Assembly: GCF_901447155.2 (NCBI RefSeq) | Contig: NZ_LR588419.1 | Location: 1-64,000, forward strand | Reading direction: 5' to 3' | DNA: 64,000 bases | Source: Peptoniphilus catoniae | GTDB lineage: Bacteria; Bacillota; Clostridia; Tissierellales; Peptoniphilaceae | In this document: positions 26,363-35,535 of the stretch, piece by piece | How the letters are laid out: every line of letters starts with the position of its first letter | Position numbering within the stretch: the first letter of the stretch is position 1 | Position numbers and translations under genes: made by a program | The notes under the pieces: generated by a model | Databases searched by the model: none | What the model was told of the DNA's origin: nothing | The model's input: only the letters and a program-made list of their open reading frames with translations

Positions 26363-27235
26363 TTATAAATTCTTAAGTTTAGGATCAAGGGCATCCCTTA
26401 AAGCATCTCCTAAAAGGTTAAAGGCAAGTACGGTAAGCACTAAGGCAATTCCCGGATAAATAGCATAGCCGGGATTGACTCTTAAATAAGTACGAGCCAC
26501 ACTTATCATTTGACCCCAACTTGATTCCGGCGGTTGAACTCCAAGACCTAAAAAGCTAAGACTTGCTTCATACATAATATCTGCCGGTATCTCCATAGTT
26601 ATAATTACTATAATTGTAGACAAACAGTTGGGAATCATATGTTTTAAAATTATTTGTATATTGCTTCCACCACTTGCTTTAGCAGCCTCAACATATTCGT
26701 TTTCTTTAAGCTGCATTACCTGAGACCTTATAACTCTGGCGACACTTGTCCATCCTACAAATCCTATAGCCATAAATACATTTATGACCCCTGTCCCCAA
26801 AACAAACATAATTACTATTGCAAATAAAATTTGAGGAAAAGAAGCAAATACCTCTATAATTCTTGATATTACCGAGTCAACTTTACCTCCGTAATAACCG
26901 GCTATAGCGCCCATTATTACTCCTATAGTTACAGCTATACCTTCAGCCACCAAACCTACACTTAAAGAGACCCTTGACCCGTAAATAATACGTGAAAAAA
27001 TATCCCTTCCGAATTCATCGGTGCCTAGCAGGTGTTCACTGCAGGGGCCTAAATTAATACTGCTTGTATCTTGATAGGATTGGTCATATGGAGCTATAAA
27101 TGGAGCAAAAACTGCAACAATTATAAGAAGAATTATAAAAATTAAGCAAACTATTGCGATTTTATCTCTTTTTATTTTATTAAATGCATCTGCATAAAAG
27201 CTGGTGAACTTTACATCTTTATTTATTTCTCCCAT
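26363..27235 (-). CDS. oppC: Oligopeptide ABC transporter permease OppC
   Basis: A 290-residue permease with the Opp/DppC N-terminal cytoplasmic segment, first helix, then HLLGTDEFGRDIFSRIIYGSR and the EAA loop EAAKASGGSNIQIILKHMIPN. About six helices. It forms the channel with OppB. Spacing to oppB is one base. Confidence 0.95.
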   Translation of the reverse strand: MGEINKDVKFTSFYADAFNKIKRDKIAIVCLIFIILLIIVAVFAPFIAPYDQSYQDTSSINLGPCSEHLLGTDEFGRDIFSRIIYGSRVSLSVGLVAEGIAVTIGVIMGAIAGYYGGKVDSVISRIIEVFASFPQILFAIVIMFVLGTGVINVFMAIGFVGWTSVARVIRSQVMQLKENEYVEAAKASGGSNIQIILKHMIPNCLSTIIVIITMEIPADIMYEASLSFLGLGVQPPESSWGQMISVARTYLRVNPGYAIYPGIALVLTVLAFNLLGDALRDALDPKLKNL

Positions 27236-27236
27236 A

Positions 27237-28166
27237 TTACTCTCCTGTCGATACTCTGACTCTAGGGTCTATAAAACCATAAGCCAAGTCTATAATAAGG
27301 TTTGCAATTACGAAGACCACCGCTATATAAACGGTACATCCCTGAATTACAGGTATATCTCTTTTCATAATACCTTCTACAAGTAGGGTTCCTATACCGT
27401 TAATGGCAAAAACAGTTTCAACAAGTACTGATCCTCCAAGTATACTCTTAATTAGAGTTCCCATATAAGTAAGTATTGGGATTGCAGCATTTTTAAGTCC
27501 ATGAATAAGAACTATTTTCCTTTCTCTAACTCCCTTTGCTCTGGCAGTTCTTATATAGTCCTGATTAAGGGCATCAAGCATATTTGTTCTTGTAAGTCTT
27601 GCTATAGAAGCACCGTATATAACTCCCAAAGAAATTGTAGGAAGTATATATGACCCCGGCGTATTGATACCTGATATAGGTAAAAGTTTAAGTTTAAGTC
27701 CGAAAACAAGTTGCAGAATCATTGCCAGAAAGAAAGACGGCATAGCCATACCCAAAGTGGATATAAGCATAATTATCCTGTCTAATATCTTCCCCCTGAA
27801 AACTGCTGCCAATAGCCCCATAACAAGGCCGAAAATTATAGAAAACACTAAAACAAATAGAGCAAGAGTTCCGGTAACTTTAAAACCTCTTGCCATTAAA
27901 GTTTTAATAGGAAGTTTTTGAAAATATGATTGCCCAAAATCTCCCTTTACAGCATTTTTTACAAATCTTATATACTGCTTAGGATAGGAGTCATTAAGAC
28001 CCATTTGCTCTCTAATACGCTCTATAGTGTCAGCATCCGCCTTTTTTTCCATCATAACTGCAACAGGATCTCCAGGCGCAACATTTACCATTATAAAGGT
28101 TAAAAGAGTAACACCTATTAAAACTATAATAGTTTGTAATAGTCTGTTTATTGCATATCTACTCAA
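27237..28166 (-). CDS. oppB: Oligopeptide ABC transporter permease OppB
   Basis: A 309-residue permease with six helices. It starts MSRYAINRLLQTIIVLIGV, typical of OppB/DppB, and contains the EAA loop in YIRTARAKGVRERKIVLIHGLKN. It lies 77 bp after oppA, with a perfect palindrome between. Confidence 0.95.
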   Translation of the reverse strand: MSRYAINRLLQTIIVLIGVTLLTFIMVNVAPGDPVAVMMEKKADADTIERIREQMGLNDSYPKQYIRFVKNAVKGDFGQSYFQKLPIKTLMARGFKVTGTLALFVLVFSIIFGLVMGLLAAVFRGKILDRIIMLISTLGMAMPSFFLAMILQLVFGLKLKLLPISGINTPGSYILPTISLGVIYGASIARLTRTNMLDALNQDYIRTARAKGVRERKIVLIHGLKNAAIPILTYMGTLIKSILGGSVLVETVFAINGIGTLLVEGIMKRDIPVIQGCTVYIAVVFVIANLIIDLAYGFIDPRVRVSTGE

Positions 28167-28196
28167 AATAACACCTCTGCATTAAATGTGATTTTA

Positions 28197-28227
28197 AATT
28201 ATACCCCGAGAGTCTCGGGGTATAATT
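28197..28227 (-). promoter_or_regulatory. 31-base near-perfect palindrome between oppA and oppB
   Basis: Arms of 15 bases (AATTATACCCCGAGA and its complement) around a central G. On the minus strand it follows the oppA stop and has no long U-run after it. Likely an mRNA-stabilising stem that keeps oppA message above oppBCDF. Confidence 0.8.
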
Positions 28228-28243
28228 ATTGTTTATTTTATTT

Positions 28244-29848
28244 TTACATTGACTTGTCGGCATTACCGAAGTTAATCATTGAGTCTATATAACTTACTCC
28301 TGATACCTTTGGTGATTGAAGATAATAGAATACCGGGTTATATAAAGGTACTACTGCGGTTTTGTCCTCAACAAGCATTTTTTCAAGTTTTTCATATATA
28401 GGCTTTCTTTGTTCTTCAGGAATTGATCTACCTTCAGTCATAAGTGCATCTGACTCAGGATCGTTCCAGTTAGATGAGAATAATTGAGATCCGTCTGAGA
28501 AGTAGAAAGTATATGTGAAGTTATCCGGATCCGGCATATCCTTATACCAAGTTAAAATAGGACATTGTACCTTTCCTGATTTACGAATATCTACATAAGT
28601 TGCTTGGTCTACTAAATTGATTTTTAAATTTATGTTGGACTTTTTAAGTTGCTCTTGAAGTACTACAACTATATCTGCAGCTTCATCCTTTTCAACTACA
28701 TAGGTTTCAAGGTCGATTCCGTTAGGAAAGCCCGCTTCTGCAAGAAGAGCTTTAGCCTTTTCAGGATCATAGTTATTTGCTTCTCTATCTTCAGGGTGTC
28801 CCATAATTCCAGGAGGAATTACACTGTTTGCAGGAGTTCCATTTCCTTTTAGATAGCTATCAACTATACTTTGTTTGTCAATTGCATAGGATATTGCCTT
28901 ACGAACAGTTGCATTGTCAAGAGGCGGCATGTTTACGTTAAGGTTAAGTGCTATAATACCCATTAAATCGACTCTTACAAGTTGATCCTTATACTCATTA
29001 GTTTTATAAGGTTCAACCATTTTAGTTTCCATTTTTACCAAGTCAAGATTGCCTGCTTCATATTCCATGGTGCTGGTGTTTGGATCCATATTGTAAATGT
29101 ACAAGTCATCAATTTTTGCAGGTTCACCATGATAATCTTCAAATTTTTTAGCGTGCATATAATCTTTTCCTACAAACTCTTCAAGTTTATAAGGACCTGT
29201 TCCTATAAAGGTATCAATGCCCCACTTATCCCCTGCTTTTTCACAAGCATCCTTAGGATAAATCATCATTTGTTCACAGGACAGTACACTTAAAAACGGT
29301 GCATAAGGCATTTCAAGAGTAATGGTGAAATTATAATCATCAATAGCCTTAAATCCTGCCAAGGTATCAGCCTTACCTTCAAGCATATCCTTTGCTCCAA
29401 GAATCATATCACAAAGCCAGGTATTTAAGTTTTGAGTTGCAGGATCAAAAATCCTGTTAAGAGTAAATTCTACGTCCTTAGTTGTAAGCTCTGTTCCGTC
29501 ATGAAACTTAATTCCCTTTTGAAGCTTAAAATTATAAGTAACTCCATCTTCAGTTGTAGGCATTTCTTCCAACAATACCGGTTTAAGCTCATACTTATCA
29601 TTATAAGCAAGAAGCGGTTCACAAATGCTCTTTGCTGGTAGGATTACATCTGTAGTAGTATATTTATGTACGTCAAGTGAGTCCATATCAGGAAACTGCG
29701 CTGCAAATTTTAAAACCTTAGGCTCCCCTGAGGCTGCTTCTCCTCCGCCTGAGTTTGCGCTGTTGCCGGATTCCTTACTTCCACATGAAGAAAGAAGAAG
29801 TAAAGCTACCATTAACACTAATATCTTCTTAAAGTTTTTTCTTACCAT
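28244..29848 (-). CDS. oppA: Oligopeptide-binding lipoprotein OppA-like
   Basis: A 534-residue extracytoplasmic binding protein of family 5. Signal sequence with lipobox LLLLSSCGS, a Gly/Ser-rich linker, then the mature domain beginning LKFAAQFPDMDSLDVHKYTT. The family segment YNFKLQKGIKFHDGTELTTKDVEFTLNRI is at about 105-133. First gene of the opp operon with its own strong promoter. Ligand inferred to be peptides, possibly murein peptides from the linked epimerase. Confidence 0.93.
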   Translation of the reverse strand: MVRKNFKKILVLMVALLLLSSCGSKESGNSANSGGGEAASGEPKVLKFAAQFPDMDSLDVHKYTTTDVILPAKSICEPLLAYNDKYELKPVLLEEMPTTEDGVTYNFKLQKGIKFHDGTELTTKDVEFTLNRIFDPATQNLNTWLCDMILGAKDMLEGKADTLAGFKAIDDYNFTITLEMPYAPFLSVLSCEQMMIYPKDACEKAGDKWGIDTFIGTGPYKLEEFVGKDYMHAKKFEDYHGEPAKIDDLYIYNMDPNTSTMEYEAGNLDLVKMETKMVEPYKTNEYKDQLVRVDLMGIIALNLNVNMPPLDNATVRKAISYAIDKQSIVDSYLKGNGTPANSVIPPGIMGHPEDREANNYDPEKAKALLAEAGFPNGIDLETYVVEKDEAADIVVVLQEQLKKSNINLKINLVDQATYVDIRKSGKVQCPILTWYKDMPDPDNFTYTFYFSDGSQLFSSNWNDPESDALMTEGRSIPEEQRKPIYEKLEKMLVEDKTAVVPLYNPVFYYLQSPKVSGVSYIDSMINFGNADKSM

Positions 29849-29900
29849 AACAATCCTCCTTTAATTAAATGTCTATATACTTTATTAAAGCATTTTATAA

Positions 29901-29929
29901 ATTATATAGATTTAATAAATTTCTGTCAA
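29901..29929 (-). promoter_or_regulatory. Consensus sigma-A promoter of the opp operon
   Basis: TTGACA (29929-29924), exact 17-bp spacer and TATAAT (29906-29901) on the minus strand. Both hexamers match consensus, implying strong expression. Confidence 0.9.
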
Positions 29930-30112
29930 TACCCTGCAAATGGCTAAGGCTTCTAAAAGGTCTTTAAACTGGCTTAAACATCTACTAATTACTTATGTAT
30001 CATATAAATAAGTCCCTACAAGATATTTTAAAAGATATTTAACTAAGCTTTATTGACAAAATATTTAATCTATTTGTACCCCGTCTTTTTCCCTTTAATC
30101 TTATAAATTAAA

Positions 30113-30140
30113 AAAAGTAGTAAGAATTCTTACTACTTTA
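30113..30140 (-). terminator. Intrinsic terminator after the XRE membrane regulator
   Basis: A perfect palindrome with AAAGTAGTAAGAA arms, followed on the minus strand by a run of seven T. The tract from 29930 to 30112 between it and the opp promoter shows nothing recognisable. Confidence 0.88.
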
Positions 30141-30151
30141 TCCAACGGAAT

Positions 30152-31141
30152 TTATTTTAATCTTAACATGTTAATTATTGAAATCATAGCCACATAGGTT
30201 ACTCCCGCTATAGGCCAAACTATCCAAGTTATTTCCCATCTGAAGCTGATAAAACTCCAGCTTATATAAATTATCAATGCTATTGCCCAGTAAACCTTAG
30301 TAAAGGCTTCATTCTTTCTATCTTCTATCTTTCTCGTTCTGGTATAGTCACCTTCCTCTAAAAGAACATCATAGCCTCCCTTTCTTACAAGAACATTTAT
30401 AATCATGTAGACACCAAGGGCAACAAGTACAAATAAGAAGGCAATACTTAAATTTTCATAGGCCTCATTTAAACCGAAGCCTTCCGTTAAAATTATAGGT
30501 ATGGAACTTAGAACACAAAGGCTTACTCCTAAGGGAAGAACCTTTTTATAAACCGCCATGAATTTTTCTTTTTTGCTTTCTACTATTCCGTCTACCCCGT
30601 AATCTTTTGACAGATAATCATATTTAAGATAATCATACTTTGATATATTGACTCCTGTACTTATAAAAGTAAAAACTGCAATAGCCACCATTAAAATCAA
30701 AATCGATACTCCAATTGCTCCTGCCATGTCTTCAGTCATTGATATCTTTTTATAATTAGATAGACCGGTAAGCACTAATACTATTATAGGAGACAAAATA
30801 CAAAGAGCCACACCTAAAGCAAGTCTTCTTGCCGCATCTTCAACTGCATCTAAATAATTGTTTGCCTCATTAAGACTTAAATTAGTTAACTTAACGTCTT
30901 CATAGCTTTCACCTTCATCAGGTAGATTTAAAGAATCCTCCTCAAGCTCATCCTTTAAAAGGTAGTCCGTACTTACTCCGAAAACTTTAGCTAAGGCTAT
31001 TATTCTATCAAGATCAGGAATAGAAGTACCTCCCTCCCACTTTGATATAGATTGCCTCGATACATTAAGCTTCATTGCAAGCTCCTCTTGAGACCAGTTG
31101 TTTTCTTTTCTGTTTTTTAATATTTTTTCTCCAAGTATCAT
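30152..31141 (-). CDS. XRE-family HTH regulator with membrane domain
   Basis: A 329-residue protein. Residues 1-64 are a Cro/C1-type HTH (NWSQEELAMKLNVSRQSISK, then LAKVFGVSTDYLL). Residues 100-329 hold about six hydrophobic helices. This arrangement is common in Firmicutes for regulators that sense membrane or cell-envelope state, and the sensed signal is unknown. It has its own terminator, and a perfect 13-base palindrome upstream that may be its operator. Confidence 0.88.
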   Translation of the reverse strand: MILGEKILKNRKENNWSQEELAMKLNVSRQSISKWEGGTSIPDLDRIIALAKVFGVSTDYLLKDELEEDSLNLPDEGESYEDVKLTNLSLNEANNYLDAVEDAARRLALGVALCILSPIIVLVLTGLSNYKKISMTEDMAGAIGVSILILMVAIAVFTFISTGVNISKYDYLKYDYLSKDYGVDGIVESKKEKFMAVYKKVLPLGVSLCVLSSIPIILTEGFGLNEAYENLSIAFLFVLVALGVYMIINVLVRKGGYDVLLEEGDYTRTRKIEDRKNEAFTKVYWAIALIIYISWSFISFRWEITWIVWPIAGVTYVAMISIINMLRLK

Positions 31142-31222
31142 CTATCTGCTTCCTTTCTGTTAGTTTTGACTAAAGCTTAGCAAATAGTCCTCTTGCACTC
31201 CAGCAATCAGACTTTAAATCTT

Positions 31223-31237
31223 GTCAACTGACAGTTG
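31223..31237. promoter_or_regulatory. Palindrome upstream of the XRE gene, probable operator
   Basis: CAACTG-A-CAGTTG (31225-31237) is a perfect dyad and overlaps a minus-strand TTGACA. Position 85 bp before the regulator gene fits an autoregulatory site. Confidence 0.5.
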
Positions 31238-31340
31238 CTTTTGTGATAAAAATCTTATTACAGACTATCTATCTAAATTATATCAAGAAGTCCCTTTACT
31301 CTTTGTAAAATAAAATATATAAATACCCGGATTATAAAAG

Positions 31341-32225
31341 CTACCTGTATTTTTTTCTCATTTTAAGAGGAGTTATACCCTTAATCTCCTTAAAGACCTT
31401 AATAAAATATGATTGAGAATTAAATCCTACTTTATAGGGAATTTCAGTAATATTTAAATCTGTATTAAAAATCAGCTCCACCGCTTCGTTTATTCTGTAG
31501 TTTATAATATATTTAAAAACTCCTTCTCCAAAATTTTTCTTAAAAAGTCTTGAGCACTCACTTCTTGAAAGCCCAATTTCATCAGCTAGGTCTCGAAGAG
31601 TTATTTTATCCTTATAATTATCCTCCACATACTTGACTATTTTTCTAAGTCTGCCGTTAGTTAATGAGTCCGGAGTTAGAGAGCTCTTATCAATAGTCTC
31701 TAAAATTTTTAATTGCCTATATAAAATCTCATATAGTTTTGACACTATTAAGAGTTCAAAAAAGTCGTCCCTTATAAAACTCAATCTATAAATATTTTCC
31801 AAAAGGTCTATAATTTCGGGGCTTTTTTCTCTATTTAAGATGCAGGCGGGTATGGCGGACTTAAATCCCATAGGCTCAATAAATTTTTTATATATGTAAT
31901 CGTCCTTATCAACTGTCATAATATAAGGGCTAAAGGCAATGTATATATATTTTGAATTGTCCACTAAAGACTCTGACCTGTGAATTTGGTTGGTATTTAT
32001 AAAAATACCTTCTCCCTCATTTATATAATACTTCTCTCCTGCCACCTCAAAGGCAAAGCTTCCCCCTGTAACAAGACTGAATTGAAAATCATTGTGATAG
32101 TGGTAGTTAATATGATTAAAGATTTTTTCCTTAAAAGAATTTTCCACAATTGTAACTGGAAATCCACCGGCAAGTCGAGGGAGAAATTCTATTATATCTT
32201 CAGGCTGTTTTAAAAGTTTTTCCAT
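31341..32225 (-). CDS. AraC family transcriptional regulator
   Basis: A 294-residue regulator. An N-terminal cupin sensor (HYHYHNDFQFSLVTGGSFAFEV, about 43-64) is followed by two AraC HTH units at about 195-292 (ITLRDLADEIGLSRSECSRLFKKN and ITEIPYKVGFNSQSYFIKVF). The ATG at 32225 behind GAGGT is preferred to an in-frame TTG at 32237. It sits directly downstream of the deacetylase operon on the same strand, but separated from it by a terminator. It probably regulates a neighbouring sugar or amino-acid related operon. Confidence 0.9.
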   Translation of the reverse strand: MEKLLKQPEDIIEFLPRLAGGFPVTIVENSFKEKIFNHINYHYHNDFQFSLVTGGSFAFEVAGEKYYINEGEGIFINTNQIHRSESLVDNSKYIYIAFSPYIMTVDKDDYIYKKFIEPMGFKSAIPACILNREKSPEIIDLLENIYRLSFIRDDFFELLIVSKLYEILYRQLKILETIDKSSLTPDSLTNGRLRKIVKYVEDNYKDKITLRDLADEIGLSRSECSRLFKKNFGEGVFKYIINYRINEAVELIFNTDLNITEIPYKVGFNSQSYFIKVFKEIKGITPLKMRKKYR

Positions 32226-32299
32226 AGGATACCTCAATATATTTACATAAATAATACTATTTATTTATATCATAGCTTATTATTTATTGTTATTATACC

Positions 32300-32329
32300 T
32301 AATAATAGGTGATCTTATACCTATTATTA
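32300..32329. promoter_or_regulatory. Perfect 11-bp inverted repeat upstream of the AraC gene
   Basis: TAATAATAGGT, an 8-base spacer, then ACCTATTATTA. A third partial copy (TTATACCT) lies just to the left. It is placed 75-105 bp before the regulator start and may be its operator. Confidence 0.55.
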
Positions 32330-32363
32330 TTAAATACTTAATATATCTTAACACAATATAAAT

Positions 32364-32426
32364 AAAAAATCTCGATGCCGATATCCCTTGTCCCCCTTGG
32401 AGTATTAAGCTCGAGATTTTTATTTT
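32364..32426 (-). terminator. Terminator of the T-box/transporter/deacetylase operon
   Basis: AAAAATCTCGA pairs with TCGAGATTTTT across a 35-base loop with some inner pairing (CCCTTG/CCTTGG is not paired). The T-rich side faces the minus-strand operon. Confidence 0.7.
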
Positions 32427-33251
32427 TTATTTATTAATAAAGTCATAAATTTCCTTGCCTTTAGCAAAGAAGGTATCGCCAAGTTCATTTACATAGTCTA
32501 AAAATTCTTCCAACACTCCTATTCTCCCAGGACTTCCCATAGTCTGAGGGTCAATTTGCAAAACGTAAAGCAGTCCTCTTTTGTGATAGCCCAGATACTC
32601 ATCTTTCCAGTTTGATAGCATTGATGTATAGTTGGAAATCCTACCTTGACCTTTTGGAAAGGCGGGTCTGTAGTTAAAAGCTAAATAGATAAAATCACTT
32701 ATTGCCCACTGAATGGGAAGCTGTAAAATCTTTTTGCCCTCTCCTAAATCCATAAAATATGGCCTGTCATCATCATGTAGGTCACTTGAATAAACCATTC
32801 CCAAATCTCTGACTATTCTTAGTGTGTCCATAGTTAAATCTCCTTCAGGTGCCCTAAAGCCGACAGGTTTTTGTCCGCAGCTCTCCTCTATAAGCTTAAC
32901 CGCCTTTGAAAGTCTTTCGTATTGCTCCTCATAGGAATAATGAGATAGGTTTTCATGTTCATAGCCATGGCAGGATATTTCATGACCACAAGAAGCAATT
33001 GTTTTTATTGATTCAGGATACTTTTCCGCCACCTTTCCGGGAACAAAAAAGCTTGCCTTTATTTTATAGTCATCAAATACCTTCAGCAACCTGTCAAGGC
33101 CGTGAGTCATGCCGTATATTCCCATGGATAGGGTTTTAGGCATATCCTTTGCTTTTTTATCAAGGCCCAGCCAAAAATACTCGGCGTCAAGGTTTACACT
33201 TATCATTGTTGCACTTTTCTTATTATTCGGCCACAATATTTCTGATCCCAT
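32427..33251 (-). CDS. NodB-domain (polysaccharide deacetylase-like) protein, copy 2
   Basis: A 274-residue soluble protein with the NodB (CE4-like) fold of the HpPgdA/PuuE type. Metal residues are Asp in MISVNLDAEYFW and the two His in GHEISCHGYEHENL. The later motif GFRAPEGDLTMDTL also matches. No signal peptide, so it acts in the cytoplasm on a small N-acyl or ureide substrate rather than on cell wall. ATG at 33251 lies one base after the previous stop (TAATATG), so translation is coupled. It is a paralogue of the gene before it. Confidence 0.85.
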   Translation of the reverse strand: MGSEILWPNNKKSATMISVNLDAEYFWLGLDKKAKDMPKTLSMGIYGMTHGLDRLLKVFDDYKIKASFFVPGKVAEKYPESIKTIASCGHEISCHGYEHENLSHYSYEEQYERLSKAVKLIEESCGQKPVGFRAPEGDLTMDTLRIVRDLGMVYSSDLHDDDRPYFMDLGEGKKILQLPIQWAISDFIYLAFNYRPAFPKGQGRISNYTSMLSNWKDEYLGYHKRGLLYVLQIDPQTMGSPGRIGVLEEFLDYVNELGDTFFAKGKEIYDFINK

Positions 33252-33252
33252 A

Positions 33253-34107
33253 TTAATCAACCTCCATTGGATAAGTTTTTCTCCACCAGTCTGAAATTTC
33301 CTTACCTGTTGCTATCCAAATATCTCCCTTTTCCTTAGCAGTTTTTAATATTTCTTCAAGAATCATTATTCTGCCTGGAGATCCTGATACCTGAGGATGC
33401 ATTAAAGGAACCATGCATAAGCCGAATCTGTTGTAGCCCTTAAGCTCTCTTAAATAATTGTCCTGCATATTTTTATAGGATGATATCCTATCCTGACCTG
33501 CCGGCTCTGCAGGATACATACTGTAAGCCATACCTACATAGTCGTCCATTTCCCACTTGGATGGTATTTCTATAAGATCTGTAGTCTTACCATTAATCTT
33601 AGTATAGTAAGGCTTGTCGTCTCCTCTCATGGAGCTTGAGTACTTAAACCCTTCTCTTATAAGAATCTCAGGAGTGTTGTTTGCCCAATCTCCTGAGGGT
33701 GTTCTAAAGCCTGAAGGTTTTCTTCCTATTATGTTGTAAAAGGTGTCCTGAGCTCTTTCTATTATTTCTATCTGTTCAGCTTCGGTTTTTTCAACAAATC
33801 TCTCATGGTCATATCCATGATTACCTATTTCATGTCCCAAAGAATCAATTTTTTTAACCATATCCGGATTTGCCTTTGCCACCTGTCCGGGTATGTAAAA
33901 GGTGCCCTTTACCTGATACTTGTCTAAAACCTCCAAAATATATCCTACGCCTCTTTTAGGGCCATAGGCTCCTATTGATATGGCCTTTAATATTTTATCC
34001 GAATTTTTCAAATCTGAACTCATATTGTACCAAATAGACTTGCCGTCTACGTCAAAGGTAAGCATTAACGCTGACCTGTATCCCTTCGGCCATAGTATTT
34101 TTTCCAT
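33253..34107 (-). CDS. NodB-domain (polysaccharide deacetylase-like) protein, copy 1
   Basis: A 284-residue protein of the same family as the next gene, starting with the identical ILWP segment. The metal site is Asp in MLTFDVDGKSIW and His in GHEIGNHGYDHERF, and the second motif is GFRTPSGDWANNTPE. Cytoplasmic by absence of a signal. Family members include cofactor-independent allantoinase (PuuE) and peptidoglycan deacetylase-like enzymes. The two copies differ in the first motif (DVDG versus LDAE), so they may form a heteromer or have different substrates. It follows the amino-acid ABC ATPase gene by 8 bp. Confidence 0.87.
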   Translation of the reverse strand: MEKILWPKGYRSALMLTFDVDGKSIWYNMSSDLKNSDKILKAISIGAYGPKRGVGYILEVLDKYQVKGTFYIPGQVAKANPDMVKKIDSLGHEIGNHGYDHERFVEKTEAEQIEIIERAQDTFYNIIGRKPSGFRTPSGDWANNTPEILIREGFKYSSSMRGDDKPYYTKINGKTTDLIEIPSKWEMDDYVGMAYSMYPAEPAGQDRISSYKNMQDNYLRELKGYNRFGLCMVPLMHPQVSGSPGRIMILEEILKTAKEKGDIWIATGKEISDWWRKTYPMEVD

Positions 34108-34115
34108 AAAACCTC

Positions 34116-34838
34116 CTATAATACCTTTTCCAAAAATGCCTTGGCTCTGTCTGACTTAGGTGAACTGAAAAATACATCAGGAGGCGCATCTTCTACAAGG
34201 ACTCCTCCATCTAAAAATACTATTCTATCAGCAAGCTCTCTTGCAAAACCCATTTCGTGAGTTACAAGAACCATAGTAAGTCCCATATTAACCAAGTCCT
34301 TAATTACATTTAAAACCTCTTTAACCATTTCAGGATCAAGAGCCGATGTAGGTTCATCAAGTAGAAGCGCATTCGGTTCCATGGCAAGGGCCCTTGCAAT
34401 AGCAACACGTTGCTTTTGACCTCCTGATAAGGTTGTGGGATAACTGTCCACCTTATCTGATAGACCTACCATATCAAGAAGCTTAAGAGATTTATCCCTG
34501 GCTTCTTTTTCATCCATCTTTTTAACCTCCCTAGGTGCATAGGTCATGTTCTCTATTACCTTCATGTGAGGAAAGAGATTAAAATGTTGAAAAACCATGC
34601 CGACCTTCTGTCTGATTTTCATAATATCGGTTTGTTTATCTAAAATATCCTCACCGTCAATAAGGATACTTCCGCTGTCAGGTAGCTCAAGCAAATTTAT
34701 ACACCTTAAAAGAGTTGACTTACCTGAGCCTGACGGACCGATAATAGCTACAGTTTCACCATCTTTAATTTTTAAATCTATGCCTTTTAACACCTGGTTG
34801 TTTCCAAATGATTTACACAGTTTGCTTATTTCTATCAC
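34116..34838 (-). CDS. Polar amino-acid ABC transporter ATP-binding protein
   Basis: A 240-residue ABC ATPase of the HisP/GlnQ class. Walker A GPSGSGKST, Q-loop VFQHFNLFPHM, signature TLSGGQKQRVAIARAL, Walker B LLLDEPTSALDPE. The frame runs upstream to 34859, but a GTG at 34838 giving MIEISKLCKSFG, behind AAAGGATGG, is the natural start. It overlaps the permease gene by 26 bases. Confidence 0.94.
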   Translation of the reverse strand: MIEISKLCKSFGNNQVLKGIDLKIKDGETVAIIGPSGSGKSTLLRCINLLELPDSGSILIDGEDILDKQTDIMKIRQKVGMVFQHFNLFPHMKVIENMTYAPREVKKMDEKEARDKSLKLLDMVGLSDKVDSYPTTLSGGQKQRVAIARALAMEPNALLLDEPTSALDPEMVKEVLNVIKDLVNMGLTMVLVTHEMGFARELADRIVFLDGGVLVEDAPPDVFFSSPKSDRAKAFLEKVL

Positions 34839-35484
34839 TTTTATTAACCATCCTTTCAAGTTGACCGGCTAAAAGGGATATACCCGTAACTAAAATATAG
34901 TAAAAGACAGCCGATATTAAAAGAGGCTCAAAGGCCTTATAGGTTGCATTCATTACCATTTGTCCGGTTCTTAAAATATCCACCAAACCTATAGTTGACA
35001 CAAGAGAAGTATTTTTTAACAAATTAATACTTTCATTTACAAGACTTGGCAAAATACTTTTCATAGCTTGGGGAAAAATAATATCCTTCATCATTTTATA
35101 GTAAGGTATAGCCAAAGACTCGGCAGCCTCCCATTGACCTTCATCTACCGCCATTATTCCTCCTCTTAAGTTTTCGGACAAAAAGGCGGCACTGTTTAAG
35201 GCAAAGGTCAAAACTCCGGCCTGCATAGAAGTAATTTTATAGTTGAAAAGTTGAGGTATGCCGAAGTAGGCTATCATTATTTGAACCAGCAAAGGAACCC
35301 CTCTGAATATTGAAGTATATACTTTGGCAAAGCCGTTAAAAAATTTATTATTTGAAATTTTACACAAGGTTAAAGGAATGGCTATTATAAATCCCAAGAG
35401 TAAAGATAGCAAGGTTGCAAGTAAGGTTACTCCTATAGATCTGTAATATAAGGGTAGATATTGCGTCATTGATGAAAAATCCAT
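34813..35484 (-). CDS. Polar amino-acid ABC transporter permease
   Basis: A 223-residue permease with five helices in the HisMQ/GlnP fold. The EAA loop reads EAAESLAIPYYKMMKDIIFPQAM. Only one permease gene is present, so it should act as a homodimer. It lies between the binding protein and ATPase genes and is under the same T-box leader. Confidence 0.94.
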   Translation of the reverse strand: MDFSSMTQYLPLYYRSIGVTLLATLLSLLLGFIIAIPLTLCKISNNKFFNGFAKVYTSIFRGVPLLVQIMIAYFGIPQLFNYKITSMQAGVLTFALNSAAFLSENLRGGIMAVDEGQWEAAESLAIPYYKMMKDIIFPQAMKSILPSLVNESINLLKNTSLVSTIGLVDILRTGQMVMNATYKAFEPLLISAVFYYILVTGISLLAGQLERMVNKSDRNKQTV

Positions 35485-35535
35485 TTAGCTTCTCCTTTCT
35501 TTAAGAAAAACTTACGAGAATATATTAGTTAAACC

